A DNA stretch of 64,000 bases from NCBI RefSeq assembly GCF_002270415.1, contig NZ_NNRI01000022.1:248001-312000 (forward strand), given 5' to 3'. Source of the DNA: Mesorhizobium sophorae. GTDB taxonomy: Bacteria > Pseudomonadota > Alphaproteobacteria > Rhizobiales > Rhizobiaceae. The notes under the pieces were generated by a model, which had not been told where the DNA came from, did not search any database, and was given only the letters and a program-made list of their open reading frames with translations. A program made the position numbers and the translations under genes. This document shows positions 1-9,338 of this stretch, one piece after another (positions within the stretch are counted from its first letter, which is position 1; each line of letters opens with the position of its first letter).

Positions 1-845
1 CTCATCGGCGCACCCTGGGTGTGAAACGTGGTGACGCGATCGGCATCGCCGAAGAGAATGCCGGCCGGCATGGCGATCTCGCCGTAGCGCTTCTCGATGC
101 GGCCAAGGTCGCGCTCAATCGCCACGACATCGGAGGACATGGCGTAGAAATGGGCCGGCCTGAGCCCGAGCCAGCCGCCGCCTCCGACCATGTAATCGCC
201 GGGGAGGACCTGCGGCGCGAAGATGAATTCCATTGTCGGCCGCGCATATCTGAGGCTTGTCGGTATCGCCACCGTATAGCTCATGATCCAGCGCCACAGG
301 CGTGACGGAATGTAGAGTGAGCCGAACTTTTCGCGCCCGCCGGCTTCCATATGGGTCAATGGCGCCAGGAGAGCGATGCCGGAAATCGCCTCGGGATGTT
401 CCACCGCCAGGGTCAGCGCGATGGCACCACCCAGGGAATGACCGACCACCAGCGGCTTTTCCAGCCTGAGAGCTTCAATGAAGCGTCGCACGACCTCGGC
501 CTGTTCGGGCAGCCGCCCCGTTGCGCCGCTCGCACGCACCGAATAGCCCGCTCCCGGTCGATCGAGCGCGATCAACCGGTAGTCCGCACCTAGCCGCCCG
601 AACAGCGTGTGCCGGAAATGGTGGAGCTGGGCGCCAAGCCCGTGCAGGAAGACGATCGGCAGCCCCTCGCCCTGATCGACATAGTGGATGCGGTTGCCGT
701 CTACCTCGATGAATTTTCCGACCGGCGGCACCAACCTTTCGGCCTTGGCCGCGATCCACAGCGTCGCCAGCACCAGACTGGCGATCCCCAGGACCGCCAG
801 CAACAAAAGTCCGGCCAGCAGCCATGACAGAATCGACCAGAGCAT
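1..845 (-). CDS. alpha/beta hydrolase, 3' end beyond window
   Basis: Alpha/beta-fold hydrolase of unknown substrate. Reading from the ATG at 845, residues 1-32 form a hydrophobic N-terminal anchor or signal, followed by the oxyanion HG pair at about 68-69 and the nucleophile elbow GHSLGG at 135-140 (Ser137). The frame is open to the window edge, so the catalytic histidine and C-terminus are not visible. It is divergent from the molybdopterin-binding gene at 1030, with about 185 bases between the two starts. Family members are esterases, haloperoxidases or C-C hydrolases; nothing here tells which. Confidence 0.85.
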   Translation of the reverse strand, partial: MLWSILSWLLAGLLLLAVLGIASLVLATLWIAAKAERLVPPVGKFIEVDGNRIHYVDQGEGLPIVFLHGLGAQLHHFRHTLFGRLGADYRLIALDRPGAGYSVRASGATGRLPEQAEVVRRFIEALRLEKPLVVGHSLGGAIALTLAVEHPEAISGIALLAPLTHMEAGGREKFGSLYIPSRLWRWIMSYTVAIPTSLRYARPTMEFIFAPQVLPGDYMVGGGGWLGLRPAHFYAMSSDVVAIERDLGRIEKRYGEIAMPAGILFGDADRVTTFHTQGAPM

Positions 846-1029
846 TGTTCACCCGCACCAGAACCGGCTTGAGCTTAGCCGCATCCGGTGCCGCTGCAAC
901 CTTGCATCGAAACCGGGCCTGGTTCGATGGATATCTCGCATACCGGCACAGATTGTTCGCCGCCCAGCCGGCATTGCGGCTGCTGCCGCGCCGCGCTATC
1001 TGAGGCGACTCGTCTTGCCGGAGCCTTCC

Positions 1030-1773
1030 ATGCCCGAAATCGTAACCGCCGCCATGCTCGTCATCGGTGACGAGATCCTGTCCGGCCGCACCAAGGACAA
1101 GAACATCGGCCATCTCGCCGATATCATGACGGCGATCGGCATCGACCTGAAGGAAGTGCGTATCGTTCCGGACGAGGAAGACGAGATCGTCGCGGCGGTG
1201 AATGCCGTGCGCGCACGCTACACCTATGTGTTCACCACCGGCGGCATTGGCCCGACGCATGATGACATCACGGCCGATTCGATTTCCAAGGCCTTCGGCG
1301 TGCCTTGCGAATACGATGCCAAGGCCTATGCCATGCTCGAGGCAAGCTATGCCGCGCGCGGCATCGAATACACCGAGGCCCGCAAACGCATGGCGCGGAT
1401 GCCGCGCGGCGCCGATCTCATCGACAACCCGGTGTCCGTTGCGCCCGGCTTCCGCGTCGGCAACGTCCATGTCATGGCCGGCGTCCCGTCGATCTTCCAG
1501 GCGATGCTCGACAATGTCGTGCCGACGCTGAAGGCCGGCACCCGGATGCTGTCGGCAAGCGTACACTGTCCCTTCGGCGAAGGCCTCATCGGCGGACCGC
1601 TGGGCGACATCCAGAAAGCGCATCCGGACACGATCATCGGCTCCTATCCGAAATATGGCGATGGCAAATTCTGGACCGAACTGGTCGTGCGCGCCCGCAG
1701 CCAGGAAGCGCTTGACGCAGCACGTGCCGATGTCGAGGCAATGGTGGCCGGGTTCGCCAGCAATCCGGGCTGA
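1030..1773 (+). CDS. competence/damage-inducible (CinA-like) molybdopterin-binding domain protein
   Basis: A 247-residue protein made of a single MoaB/Mog-type (MoCF_biosynth) domain as found at the N-terminus of CinA. Visible hallmarks are the start LVIGDEILSGR near residues 9-19, FTTGGIGPTHDD at about 68-79 and a later MAGVPSIFQAML segment. It lacks the C-terminal CinA deamidase domain, so it is the short stand-alone form. The ATG at 1030 fits the family start; an open frame reaches further upstream but without family similarity. Role: probably binds molybdopterin or a nucleotide; the exact reaction is not evident. Confidence 0.88.
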   Translation: MPEIVTAAMLVIGDEILSGRTKDKNIGHLADIMTAIGIDLKEVRIVPDEEDEIVAAVNAVRARYTYVFTTGGIGPTHDDITADSISKAFGVPCEYDAKAYAMLEASYAARGIEYTEARKRMARMPRGADLIDNPVSVAPGFRVGNVHVMAGVPSIFQAMLDNVVPTLKAGTRMLSASVHCPFGEGLIGGPLGDIQKAHPDTIIGSYPKYGDGKFWTELVVRARSQEALDAARADVEAMVAGFASNPG

Positions 1774-1870
1774 TCTGGTCCAGACCGGAACCAAGCACGA
1801 CGCTGCGACGTTTCCTTCTGGCGAGTTCGATCGGCCGCAATTCTATCGCTTGTAAACTGAGGGGATTACC

Positions 1871-2704
1871 ATGCGATTCAAGACCATCGTCGCCATTTTG
1901 CAAAACGAACAGGACGCCGAGCGCGTGCTGGACTGCGCCGTTCCGCTCGCCAACCGGTTCCAGAGCCATCTGACCGGCATCCACGCCGAAACGCTTCCGG
2001 TGCCCTACACCTCGGCCACCGGCTTTCCGGACACCGAGTTCCTGCAGGTTTCGGCCGACATGAACCGCGAGCGGGCCGAGAAGCTACAGGCCATTTTTCT
2101 CCGGCATATCGAGAACTCCGGACTTTCCTTCGAGTGGCGAAGCCTGGAGAGCTTTTCGGGCGACAGCGCGCTGACCGGCATTTCCAGCGTGCGCGCCGCC
2201 GATCTGATCATCGCCGCGCAGCGCGAGACGGGCGGCGACCCGAGCGCGGATGTCGATACGCTGGTCTATGATGCCGGGCGGCCGGTGCTGGTGGTGCCGC
2301 ACGCCGGCCCGCTGGTCACCACCTTCAAGCATGTGCTGCTCGCCTGGAACGGCAGCAAGGAGGCCGCCCGCGCCGCCTTCGACGCGCTGCCGTTCATCAT
2401 CGAAGCCGAGAAAACCGACGTATTGGTCATCGACCCACCAGACTCGCTCGACGAGAGCCCGGAAGCCGCCGGCGCCGAAATCGCGTCCGCGCTATCGCGC
2501 CATGGCGCCACCGTCAGCGTCTCGGTGCAAAGGTCGGGCGGCAATTCCATCGACGACATCATCCAGACCAGAATCGCGGAGACCGGCGCCGATCTGCTGG
2601 TGCTCGGCGCCTACAGCCACTCCTGGCTGCGCCAGCTTCTGTTCGGCGGCGTGACGCGCACCGTTCTGCGCACGGCGCCGGTGGCGGCCTTCCTGTCGCG
2701 CTAG
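1871..2704 (+). CDS. universal stress protein, tandem UspA domains
   Basis: A 277-residue protein with two UspA-like halves (roughly 1-145 and 150-277). The second half ends in a typical nucleotide-binding stretch, DLLVLGAYSHSWLRQLLFGG followed by TRTVL and an APVA segment. Tandem Usp proteins are cytoplasmic stress proteins; their ligand varies. ATG at 1871 follows a GAGGGG-like ribosome site. It probably stands alone, 97 bases after the molybdopterin-binding gene. Confidence 0.9.
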   Translation: MRFKTIVAILQNEQDAERVLDCAVPLANRFQSHLTGIHAETLPVPYTSATGFPDTEFLQVSADMNRERAEKLQAIFLRHIENSGLSFEWRSLESFSGDSALTGISSVRAADLIIAAQRETGGDPSADVDTLVYDAGRPVLVVPHAGPLVTTFKHVLLAWNGSKEAARAAFDALPFIIEAEKTDVLVIDPPDSLDESPEAAGAEIASALSRHGATVSVSVQRSGGNSIDDIIQTRIAETGADLLVLGAYSHSWLRQLLFGGVTRTVLRTAPVAAFLSR

Positions 2705-2919
2705 TGCGTGTCGCCCAAAAGTGACCCTGGTTTTTGGCGAACGACATGCAGAAAACAAAAACTTGAAGCGCGTCGCTTGAATCCGTTCAACTCGACGCGC
2801 TTTAAGTCCACAGCGATCGCCGGCCCAGCCCTTGCCAAGGCCAAGGCTTTCCAGTTAATTCCGCGCGCATTCCCCTGTTTTCTTTGCGCGCGATCCCCGC
2901 GTGCTGCGGAGTGCGCGAC

Positions 2920-3420
2920 ATGTCCCTTCCCGAAAAAGCCTTTCCAGTCTCCTGGGACCAGTTCCATCGTGACGCCCGCGCGCTTGCGTGGCGGCTTGCG
3001 GGTGCCAACAAGGGGCAATGGAAAGCGATCGTCTGCATCACGCGCGGCGGGCTGGTTCCGGCTGCCATCATCTCGCGCGAACTCGGCATCCGTGTCATCG
3101 AGACGGTCTGCGTCGCCTCCTATCACGACTACACCAGCCAGGGGCAGTTGCAGGTTCTCAAGGAGATCACCCCCGCCCTGCTGGCCGATGACGGCGCCGG
3201 CGTGCTGATCATCGACGACCTGACCGATACCGGCAAGACGGCGGGCATTGTGCGCGCGATGATGCCGAAGGCGCATTTCGCCACTGTCTACGCCAAGCCA
3301 AAAGGCAGGCCGCTGGTCGATACGTTCGTCACCGAAGTCAGCCAGGACACCTGGATCTATTTCCCGTGGGACATGGGCTTCACCTATCAAAAGCCGATCG
3401 CCGACGATCACGCCGGCTGA
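2920..3420 (+). CDS. gpt: xanthine phosphoribosyltransferase, Gpt-like
   Basis: A 166-residue type I phosphoribosyltransferase for purine salvage (transfers phosphoribose from PRPP to xanthine or guanine). The PRPP-binding motif is VLIIDDLTDTGKT at residues 95-107, preceded by TRGGLVPA at 41-48. Slightly longer than E. coli Gpt (152 residues). The ATG at 2920 fits the family N-terminus; an in-frame ATG at 2884 would add 12 residues unlike the family. Substrate preference is inferred from overall resemblance. Confidence 0.87.
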   Translation: MSLPEKAFPVSWDQFHRDARALAWRLAGANKGQWKAIVCITRGGLVPAAIISRELGIRVIETVCVASYHDYTSQGQLQVLKEITPALLADDGAGVLIIDDLTDTGKTAGIVRAMMPKAHFATVYAKPKGRPLVDTFVTEVSQDTWIYFPWDMGFTYQKPIADDHAG

Positions 3421-3624
3421 TTCGCGACAGCGCGTTTAAATTTGCAACCGCCACCGGGCCCATTTGCTTGGGAAATGGTCCGATAGGTTACCATTTCTTG
3501 TGAATTCGACCTTTGTTGGCGGAAATTGGCCAGTGCATCCAAAGTTTTTACTTTTATTGCTGACAATTGGCCGTAAGACTCGTGAGGCGGCAAACGATTC
3601 TGGAGGCTGGGGCTAGCTTCTCCG

Positions 3625-4113
3625 ATGTTGACAAGGCCAACGACGCACAACCATCTGGCCGAAAGGGTCCGGCGACTCTTCGGTACGGCGCCGTGCCGTC
3701 TGCAGGTTGCTGCCCTACCCTGGCGGGATACCGGTAACGGCGTCGAGGTCCTGCTGATCACCAGCCGCGATACCGGCCGCTGGGTGTTGCCCAAGGGCTG
3801 GCCGGAGGCCAGGGAGCCGCTCTGCGAGGCTGCCGCGCGCGAGGCCGGCGAGGAGGCCGGACTGCGCGGAACGGTGTCGCACCTTGAGGCCGGTCGTTAT
3901 TTCTACGCCAAGGTGTTGGCTTCCGGCGAAGAAGTGCCGTGCGAAGTCCTGGTGTTTCCGCTGCACGTCGACAAGATCGCCGATCGCTGGAAGGAAAAAA
4001 ACTCGCGCACCCGCAAATGGGTCAACTCCAAGGACGCGGTACGCATGATCAACGAACCCGACCTTTGCCAGATCATCGCCTATTTCTGCGCCGATCCGCA
4101 TAGATTTCCCTGA
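3625..4113 (+). CDS. Nudix hydrolase
   Basis: A 162-residue Nudix pyrophosphohydrolase. The Nudix box is complete: G58, E64, then R72-E73 and E76-E77 with G79 in the spacing G-x5-E-x7-RE-x2-EE-x-G. It resembles the alphaproteobacterial type related to diphosphoinositol-polyphosphate or diadenosine-polyphosphate hydrolases (WVLPKGWPE at 53-61). The substrate cannot be read from sequence. Single gene with a 204-base upstream gap. Confidence 0.88.
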   Translation: MLTRPTTHNHLAERVRRLFGTAPCRLQVAALPWRDTGNGVEVLLITSRDTGRWVLPKGWPEAREPLCEAAAREAGEEAGLRGTVSHLEAGRYFYAKVLASGEEVPCEVLVFPLHVDKIADRWKEKNSRTRKWVNSKDAVRMINEPDLCQIIAYFCADPHRFP

Positions 4114-4239
4114 TCGGCCGCGATCTCCGGTTCCAGGAGTCCGCTCCACACCAAGTACGCCCGCACGGTTTTCGATGCGGGGCCGTGAATGGTCTGCTAA
4201 TCATTCACGCATAAGAATCGCTCGGTCTGGCGTGTATCG

Positions 4240-4551
4240 ATGGTGAACCCTGTAGACCCACTGCCGGAAGATTCCGGCGAGCCCAAGCGCGAGCATCGTC
4301 CGCGCGTGCTCAAGGGCGGAACGATCATCACCGGGATTCAGAGCTCGGAGGTCGGCTGCACGTTACGCAATCAGCACGACAGCGGCGCCGAACTGAAGAT
4401 ACCGCTCGAGGCTCGGGTTCCCGATCGCTTCCTTCTCTACGTGCCGCTCGACGGCATCGCCTATCGGTGCGAGGTTCGCTGGCGCCGCAAGGACCGTGTT
4501 GGGGTGCAGTTCACCGGCACCGAGCCAAAGCCGAAAATGCATTACGGCTGA
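4240..4551 (+). CDS. PilZ-like domain protein
   Basis: A 103-residue protein that is essentially one PilZ-type beta-barrel: an arginine-rich entry (HRPRVLKGGTII, about 19-30), a DSGAEL segment standing where D/N-x-S-x-x-G binds cyclic di-GMP, and an EVRWRRKDRVGVQF strand near 78-91. The c-di-GMP motif is imperfect, so binding is uncertain. Isolated upstream of the nrdJ promoter region. Confidence 0.7.
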   Translation: MVNPVDPLPEDSGEPKREHRPRVLKGGTIITGIQSSEVGCTLRNQHDSGAELKIPLEARVPDRFLLYVPLDGIAYRCEVRWRRKDRVGVQFTGTEPKPKMHYG

Positions 4552-5144
4552 TCCCTCGTGATTCAGCGGCGAAGTGGTCGCCGCGCGGCAATTCTATCCC
4601 CGTTATCCACATATGTGACACACAAGATGTTGGGGTCACAAAAGCTACGCAAACGAATCCTTGACGGCGCAAAACGAGTCGCCTTTTATAGGCCATGCGC
4701 TGCTGTTGAGAGTGCGACCGGAAAGTTCTGAGCCCGGTCTTTTTCCCGGATTATGTGCGTTTTGCCCGCATTTCCGCCCGTTCACGAGGCCGGCGGAAGC
4801 GTTGGGGTTGTGGGGCGGTTGGGGACAATAGGGAGAATTGTCGGACTGGAATAAATTGTCTGTTAACACTATATTTAGTGTTTGCAGGCAGGTTCGACGC
4901 TAGATAGTGTGAACTTCCCTCGAGTGAGGGAATCGGAAAAAAATCAGTTTTGAGGGACCCGCGGGGTTCGTCAGCGTGTTGGACAGGCACTTCGCAAGGA
5001 GTTTGACCAGCAGGGACGGCGGAGACTGCGAAATGGAGAGCCGGCCGTTTTCGAACGCCGGCAGGCGGCGGACATGCGTGTTTCGCATTGGGGGCAGAAA
5101 TCTCCTGACGAAAGCGCTATATATAGACAAAAGGGATCGGACCA
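4552..5144. other. 593-bp intergenic region upstream of nrdJ
   Basis: No credible gene. It carries the NrdR-box candidate at 4866-4881 and a weaker related sequence at 4895-4910. A purine-rich ribosome site (AAAAGGGA, about 5129-5136) precedes the nrdJ ATG. I looked for a cobalamin riboswitch, since NrdJ needs B12, and saw no B12-box-like element. Confidence 0.6.
4866..4881. promoter_or_regulatory. NrdR-box candidate upstream of nrdJ
   Basis: The sequence ACACTATATTTAGTGT is a near-perfect match to the established NrdR box (ACACwATATaTwGTGT). NrdR represses ribonucleotide reductase genes in response to nucleotide levels. NrdR sites usually come in pairs; a partial second copy (ending TAGATAGTGT) lies at 4895-4910, 29 bases downstream. 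The location 264 bases upstream of the nrdJ ATG suggests a long leader or a distant promoter. Confidence 0.7.
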
Positions 5145-8100
5145 ATGCGCATCGAGCGTCGTTTCACCAAGCAAGGGCAATCTGCTTACGCGGAGATCGA
5201 ATTCCGCAAGGCGCTTTCGGAGATCAAGAATCCGGATGGCTCGGTGGTGTTCCGTCTCGACAATATCGATGTGCCGGCGCAGTTCTCACAGGTTGCCGCC
5301 GACATCCTGGCGCAGAAGTATTTCCGCAAGGCTGGTGTCCCGGCGCGGCTGAAGAAGATCGAGGAGAACGACGTCCCCTCCTTCCTGTGGCGCTCCGTCG
5401 CCGATGAGGCCGAGCTTGCCAAGCTGCCGGAAGCCGAGCGCTACGGTTCCGAGATCGACGCGCGCCAGGTCTTCGACCGGCTGGCCGGCACCTGGACCTA
5501 CTGGGGCTGGAAGGGCGGCTACTTCAAGGCGTCGGAGGAAGACGCGCGCGCCTTCCGCGACGAGCTTGCCTACATGCTGGCCACCCAGCGCGTGGCGCCG
5601 AACTCGCCGCAATGGTTCAACACCGGCCTCCACTGGGCCTATGGCATCGACGGCCCGAGCCAGGGCCACTTCTATGTTGACCCTTTCACCGGCAAGCTGA
5701 CCAAGTCGAAATCCTCCTACGAGCATCCCCAGCCGCATGCCTGCTTCATCCAGGGCGTGCAGGACGACCTCGTCAACGAGGGCGGCATCATGGACCTTTG
5801 GGTGCGTGAAGCGCGCCTGTTCAAATATGGCTCCGGCACCGGCTCCAACTTCTCGCTGCTGCGCGGCGAAGGCGAAAAACTGTCCGGCGGCGGCCGCTCG
5901 TCCGGCCTGATGAGCTTCCTCAAGATCGGCGACCGCGCGGCGGGCGCCATCAAGTCGGGCGGCACGACACGCCGCGCCGCGAAAATGGTCATTGTCGACG
6001 CCGACCATCCCGATATCGAGGAATTCATCGACTGGAAGGTCAATGAAGAGCAGAAGGTCGCCTCGCTGGTGACCGGCTCCAAGATCGTCAAGAAGCACCT
6101 CGAAGCGATCATGAAGGCCTGCGTCAACTGCGAAGGCCATGACGACGACTGCTTCGACCCGTCGATCAACACCGCGCTGAAGCGCGAGATCAAGGCGGCC
6201 AAGAAGTCCGCTGTGCCGGAGAACTACATCTACCGTGTCATCCAGTTCGCCAAGCAGGGCTACACGTCGATGTCGTTCAAGACCTACGACACCGATTGGG
6301 ATTCCGATGCCTACCTCACGGTTTCGGGCCAGAACTCCAACAATTCGGTGTCGCTGAAGGACAATTTCCTGCGCGCTGTCGAGGACGATGCCGACTGGCA
6401 CCTGACCGCCCGCAAGGACGGCAAGGTCCTGAAGACGCTGAAGGCGCGGGACCTGTGGGAAAAGATCGGCTACGCCGCCTGGGCGTCGGCTGATCCGGGC
6501 CTGCATTTCAACACGACCATGAACGACTGGCACACCTGCGCCTCCGCCGGTGCGATCCGGGCGTCCAACCCGTGCTCGGAATACATGTTCCTCGACGACA
6601 CGGCCTGCAACCTGGCATCGATCAACCTTCTGCCCTACCGCAACGCCGACGGCACGATCGACATCGCCGCCTACGAGCACACCGTGCGGCTGTGGACCGT
6701 CGTTCTCGAAATCTCGGTCATGATGGCGCAGTTCCCGTCGAAGGAGATCGCCAAGCAGTCCTATGAATACCGCACGCTCGGTCTCGGCTACGCCAACATC
6801 GGCGGCCTGCTGATGACGTCGGGCATCCCTTACGACTCCGACGAGGGCCGCGCCATCTGCGCCGCCCTCACCGCGATCATGACCGGCACGGCCTATGCCA
6901 CCTCGGCCGAGATGGCCGCCGAACTCGGCGCCTTCGCCGACTACGACCGCAACGCGCAGAACATGCTGCGCGTCATGCGCAACCATCGCCGTGCCGCCTA
7001 TGGCGAGAAGCAGGGCTATGAGAAGCTCGCCGTGAACCCGGTGCCGCTGGTCGCTTCCGACCTGAAGCAGCAGGACCTTGCGGTGCACGCCAAGGCCGCC
7101 TGGGACCGCGCCATCGAGCTCGGTGAGGAGCACGGCTATCGCAATGCGCAGGCGACCGTGATCGCGCCGACCGGCACGATCGGCCTGGTCATGGATTGCG
7201 ACACCACCGGCATCGAGCCTGACTTCGCTTTGGTGAAGTTCAAGAAGCTGGCCGGCGGCGGCTACTTCAAGATCATCAACCGCGCCGTGCCGGAAGCACT
7301 GCGCACGCTCGGCTACTCCGAAGCCCAGATCGGCGAGATGGAGGCCTATGCGGTCGGCCACGGCAATCTCAACCAGGCGCCTGCAATCAATCCCGGCGCG
7401 CTCAAGGCGAAGGGTTTTACCGACGAGAAGATCGCAGCACTCAACGCAGCCTTGAAGTCGGCCTTCGACATCAAATTCGTCTTCAACCAGTGGACGCTCG
7501 GCGCCGACTGGGTGAAGGAGACGTTTGGTTTCACCGACGAGCAGCTCAACGACTTCTCATTCGAGATGCTGCCAGCGCTGGGCTTCTCCAGGAAGGACAT
7601 CGAGGCCGCCAACATCCATGTCTGCGGTGCGATGACCTTGGAAGGCGCGCCCTTCCTCAAGGCCGAACACCTCGCCGTGTTCGACTGCGCCAGCCCGTGC
7701 GGCAAGATCGGCAAGCGCTCGCTGTCGATCAACAGCCACATCCAGATGATGGCGGCTGCGCAGCCCTTCATCTCCGGCGCCATCTCCAAGACCATCAACA
7801 TGCCGAACGACGCGACGGTGGAAGACGCCAAGGGCGCCTACATGCTGTCGTGGAAGCTGGCGCTGAAGGCCAACGCGCTCTACCGCGACGGCTCGAAGCT
7901 CTCGCAGCCGCTCAACTCCTCGCTGCTCGCCGATGGCGAGGACGACGAGGACGAGGCGATCGAACAGCTGATCGCCGCACCGGCGGCGGCGCGCGCCGCA
8001 CAGATCACCGAACGGATCGTCGAGCGCATCATCGAGCGCGTGTCGCGCGAGCAGGAGAAGCTGCCCGGCCGCCGCAAGGGCTACACGCAAAAGGCCAAGA

Positions 8101-8927
8101 TCGGTGGTAACACCATCTTCCTGCGCACCGGCGAATATGACGATGGCCGTCTCGGCGAGATCTTCATCGACATGAACAAGGAAGGCGCGACCCTGCGTGG
8201 CCTTCTCAACAACTTCGCCATCGCCATCTCGCTAGGCCTGCAGTACGGCGTGCCGCTCGACGAATATGTGCACGCCTTCACCTTCACCAAGTTCGAGCCG
8301 GCCGGCATGGTGCAGGGCAATGATGCGATCAAGAGCGCGACGTCGATCCTCGACTACGTGTTCCGGGAACTCGCGATTTCCTATCTCGGCCGCAACGACC
8401 TCGCCCATGTCGATCAGTCGGACTTTTCCAACACCGCGCTTGGCCGTGGCATCAGCGAAGGCAAGACCGATGCGGTCTCCAAGGGCCTGACCCGCGGCGC
8501 CTCCCCCGTGAAACTGGTGTCGCGGGTGAGCGGCAACGATCCGAAGGGCTTTGCTGCTCCCTCGGGCGCCCCTGCCCGCTCAGTGCCGACCGCCTTCTCC
8601 GGCTCCAACGTGCTGGCGCTGAAGCCGGCCACCGACGAAGCGGTCGCCTACAAGCGCGACTATGAGGAACGGGCAAAGGAATTGGCCGAGGACATCGCTT
8701 TCGAGGAAGCAGCGGGTGCTGCTTCGGACGCCACGGCGGCACTGTTCACCGACGCCGCGGCCAATGAAGCGGCCGAGGCAAAGAAACTCGCCAACGACCG
8801 CCGCGCCAAGTCACTGCTCCAGGGCTACACCGGCAATTCCTGCTCCGAATGCCAGAACTTTACGATGGTGCGGAACGGGACTTGCGAGAAGTGCGATACT
8901 TGTGGTGCCACGAGCGGGTGCAGCTGA
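5145..8927 (+). CDS. nrdJ: vitamin B12-dependent ribonucleotide reductase (class II)
   Basis: A 1260-residue class II ribonucleotide reductase, which makes deoxyribonucleotides using adenosylcobalamin and needs no oxygen or separate radical subunit. Visible features include the reductase NPCSE motif at residues 475-479, the C-terminal glycyl/cysteine-rich tail with paired CxxC motifs (CSECQNF and CEKCDTCG) that passes electrons to the active site, and the length typical of the long alphaproteobacterial NrdJ. ATG at 5145 follows AAAAGGGA. Probably regulated by NrdR through the upstream box. Long antisense open frames over this gene are composition shadows. Confidence 0.97.
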   Translation: MRIERRFTKQGQSAYAEIEFRKALSEIKNPDGSVVFRLDNIDVPAQFSQVAADILAQKYFRKAGVPARLKKIEENDVPSFLWRSVADEAELAKLPEAERYGSEIDARQVFDRLAGTWTYWGWKGGYFKASEEDARAFRDELAYMLATQRVAPNSPQWFNTGLHWAYGIDGPSQGHFYVDPFTGKLTKSKSSYEHPQPHACFIQGVQDDLVNEGGIMDLWVREARLFKYGSGTGSNFSLLRGEGEKLSGGGRSSGLMSFLKIGDRAAGAIKSGGTTRRAAKMVIVDADHPDIEEFIDWKVNEEQKVASLVTGSKIVKKHLEAIMKACVNCEGHDDDCFDPSINTALKREIKAAKKSAVPENYIYRVIQFAKQGYTSMSFKTYDTDWDSDAYLTVSGQNSNNSVSLKDNFLRAVEDDADWHLTARKDGKVLKTLKARDLWEKIGYAAWASADPGLHFNTTMNDWHTCASAGAIRASNPCSEYMFLDDTACNLASINLLPYRNADGTIDIAAYEHTVRLWTVVLEISVMMAQFPSKEIAKQSYEYRTLGLGYANIGGLLMTSGIPYDSDEGRAICAALTAIMTGTAYATSAEMAAELGAFADYDRNAQNMLRVMRNHRRAAYGEKQGYEKLAVNPVPLVASDLKQQDLAVHAKAAWDRAIELGEEHGYRNAQATVIAPTGTIGLVMDCDTTGIEPDFALVKFKKLAGGGYFKIINRAVPEALRTLGYSEAQIGEMEAYAVGHGNLNQAPAINPGALKAKGFTDEKIAALNAALKSAFDIKFVFNQWTLGADWVKETFGFTDEQLNDFSFEMLPALGFSRKDIEAANIHVCGAMTLEGAPFLKAEHLAVFDCASPCGKIGKRSLSINSHIQMMAAAQPFISGAISKTINMPNDATVEDAKGAYMLSWKLALKANALYRDGSKLSQPLNSSLLADGEDDEDEAIEQLIAAPAAARAAQITERIVERIIERVSREQEKLPGRRKGYTQKAKIGGNTIFLRTGEYDDGRLGEIFIDMNKEGATLRGLLNNFAIAISLGLQYGVPLDEYVHAFTFTKFEPAGMVQGNDAIKSATSILDYVFRELAISYLGRNDLAHVDQSDFSNTALGRGISEGKTDAVSKGLTRGASPVKLVSRVSGNDPKGFAAPSGAPARSVPTAFSGSNVLALKPATDEAVAYKRDYEERAKELAEDIAFEEAAGAASDATAALFTDAAANEAAEAKKLANDRRAKSLLQGYTGNSCSECQNFTMVRNGTCEKCDTCGATSGCS

Positions 8928-9338
8928 GTGACATCCGAGGTGGTGCCACACCCAAAGTTGGGTACCTGAAAGCCAATGTTGTGTACTTGGAGCGGCTCGA
9001 CGGCCGCTCTTCAGATCGCTGGAAAGGTGAGAAGGAACGGATTGCGCGACAAGTGTGCCATCTGTGGGGGGACAAACGCTAGGTAATCCCAATCAGTAGG
9101 GAGCCTGACGCGTCACTGAATCTCGCTCAACGTCAAGGTAGATCGCTCATTCGACACACGAAGTTTGCTCACCCTGATGTGAAATAGCAAAAGTGCGAGT
9201 AAGCAGGCCGACTTTCGACCCGCACGCGTTGGCCGTGTTGGTGGCACCGTTACCTGGCTGTCCGGTCCTTGGCTGCAGCGGTTAAGGGTCCAAATTCTTA
9301 CGCCATCGGGTCTTCTCCATTGAGAACGGACTCGAACA
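8928..9338. other. 411-bp intergenic region, junction of core sequence and defence locus
   Basis: No gene, tRNA or terminator with a T-run was found. A short GC hairpin (GAGCGG...CCGCTC) lies near 8990-9009. The region separates nrdJ from the convergent qat operon and is a plausible edge of an acquired island, but I saw no attachment-site repeat. Confidence 0.4.

Noticed and set aside
475..1794. Antisense open frame across the hydrolase and molybdopterin-binding genes
   Set aside because: Overlaps two well-supported genes and resembles no family.
5114..5129. Third NrdR-like box near the nrdJ start
   Set aside because: TATATATA core matches at only 11 of 16 positions and overlaps the region before the ribosome site.
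4552..5144. Cobalamin riboswitch before nrdJ
   Set aside because: No B12-box or supporting helices seen; the NrdR box is the only convincing signal.
5286..7361. Long antisense open frame (691 codons) over nrdJ
   Set aside because: Arises from the GC-rich codon pattern of nrdJ; the product is low-complexity and has no domain.
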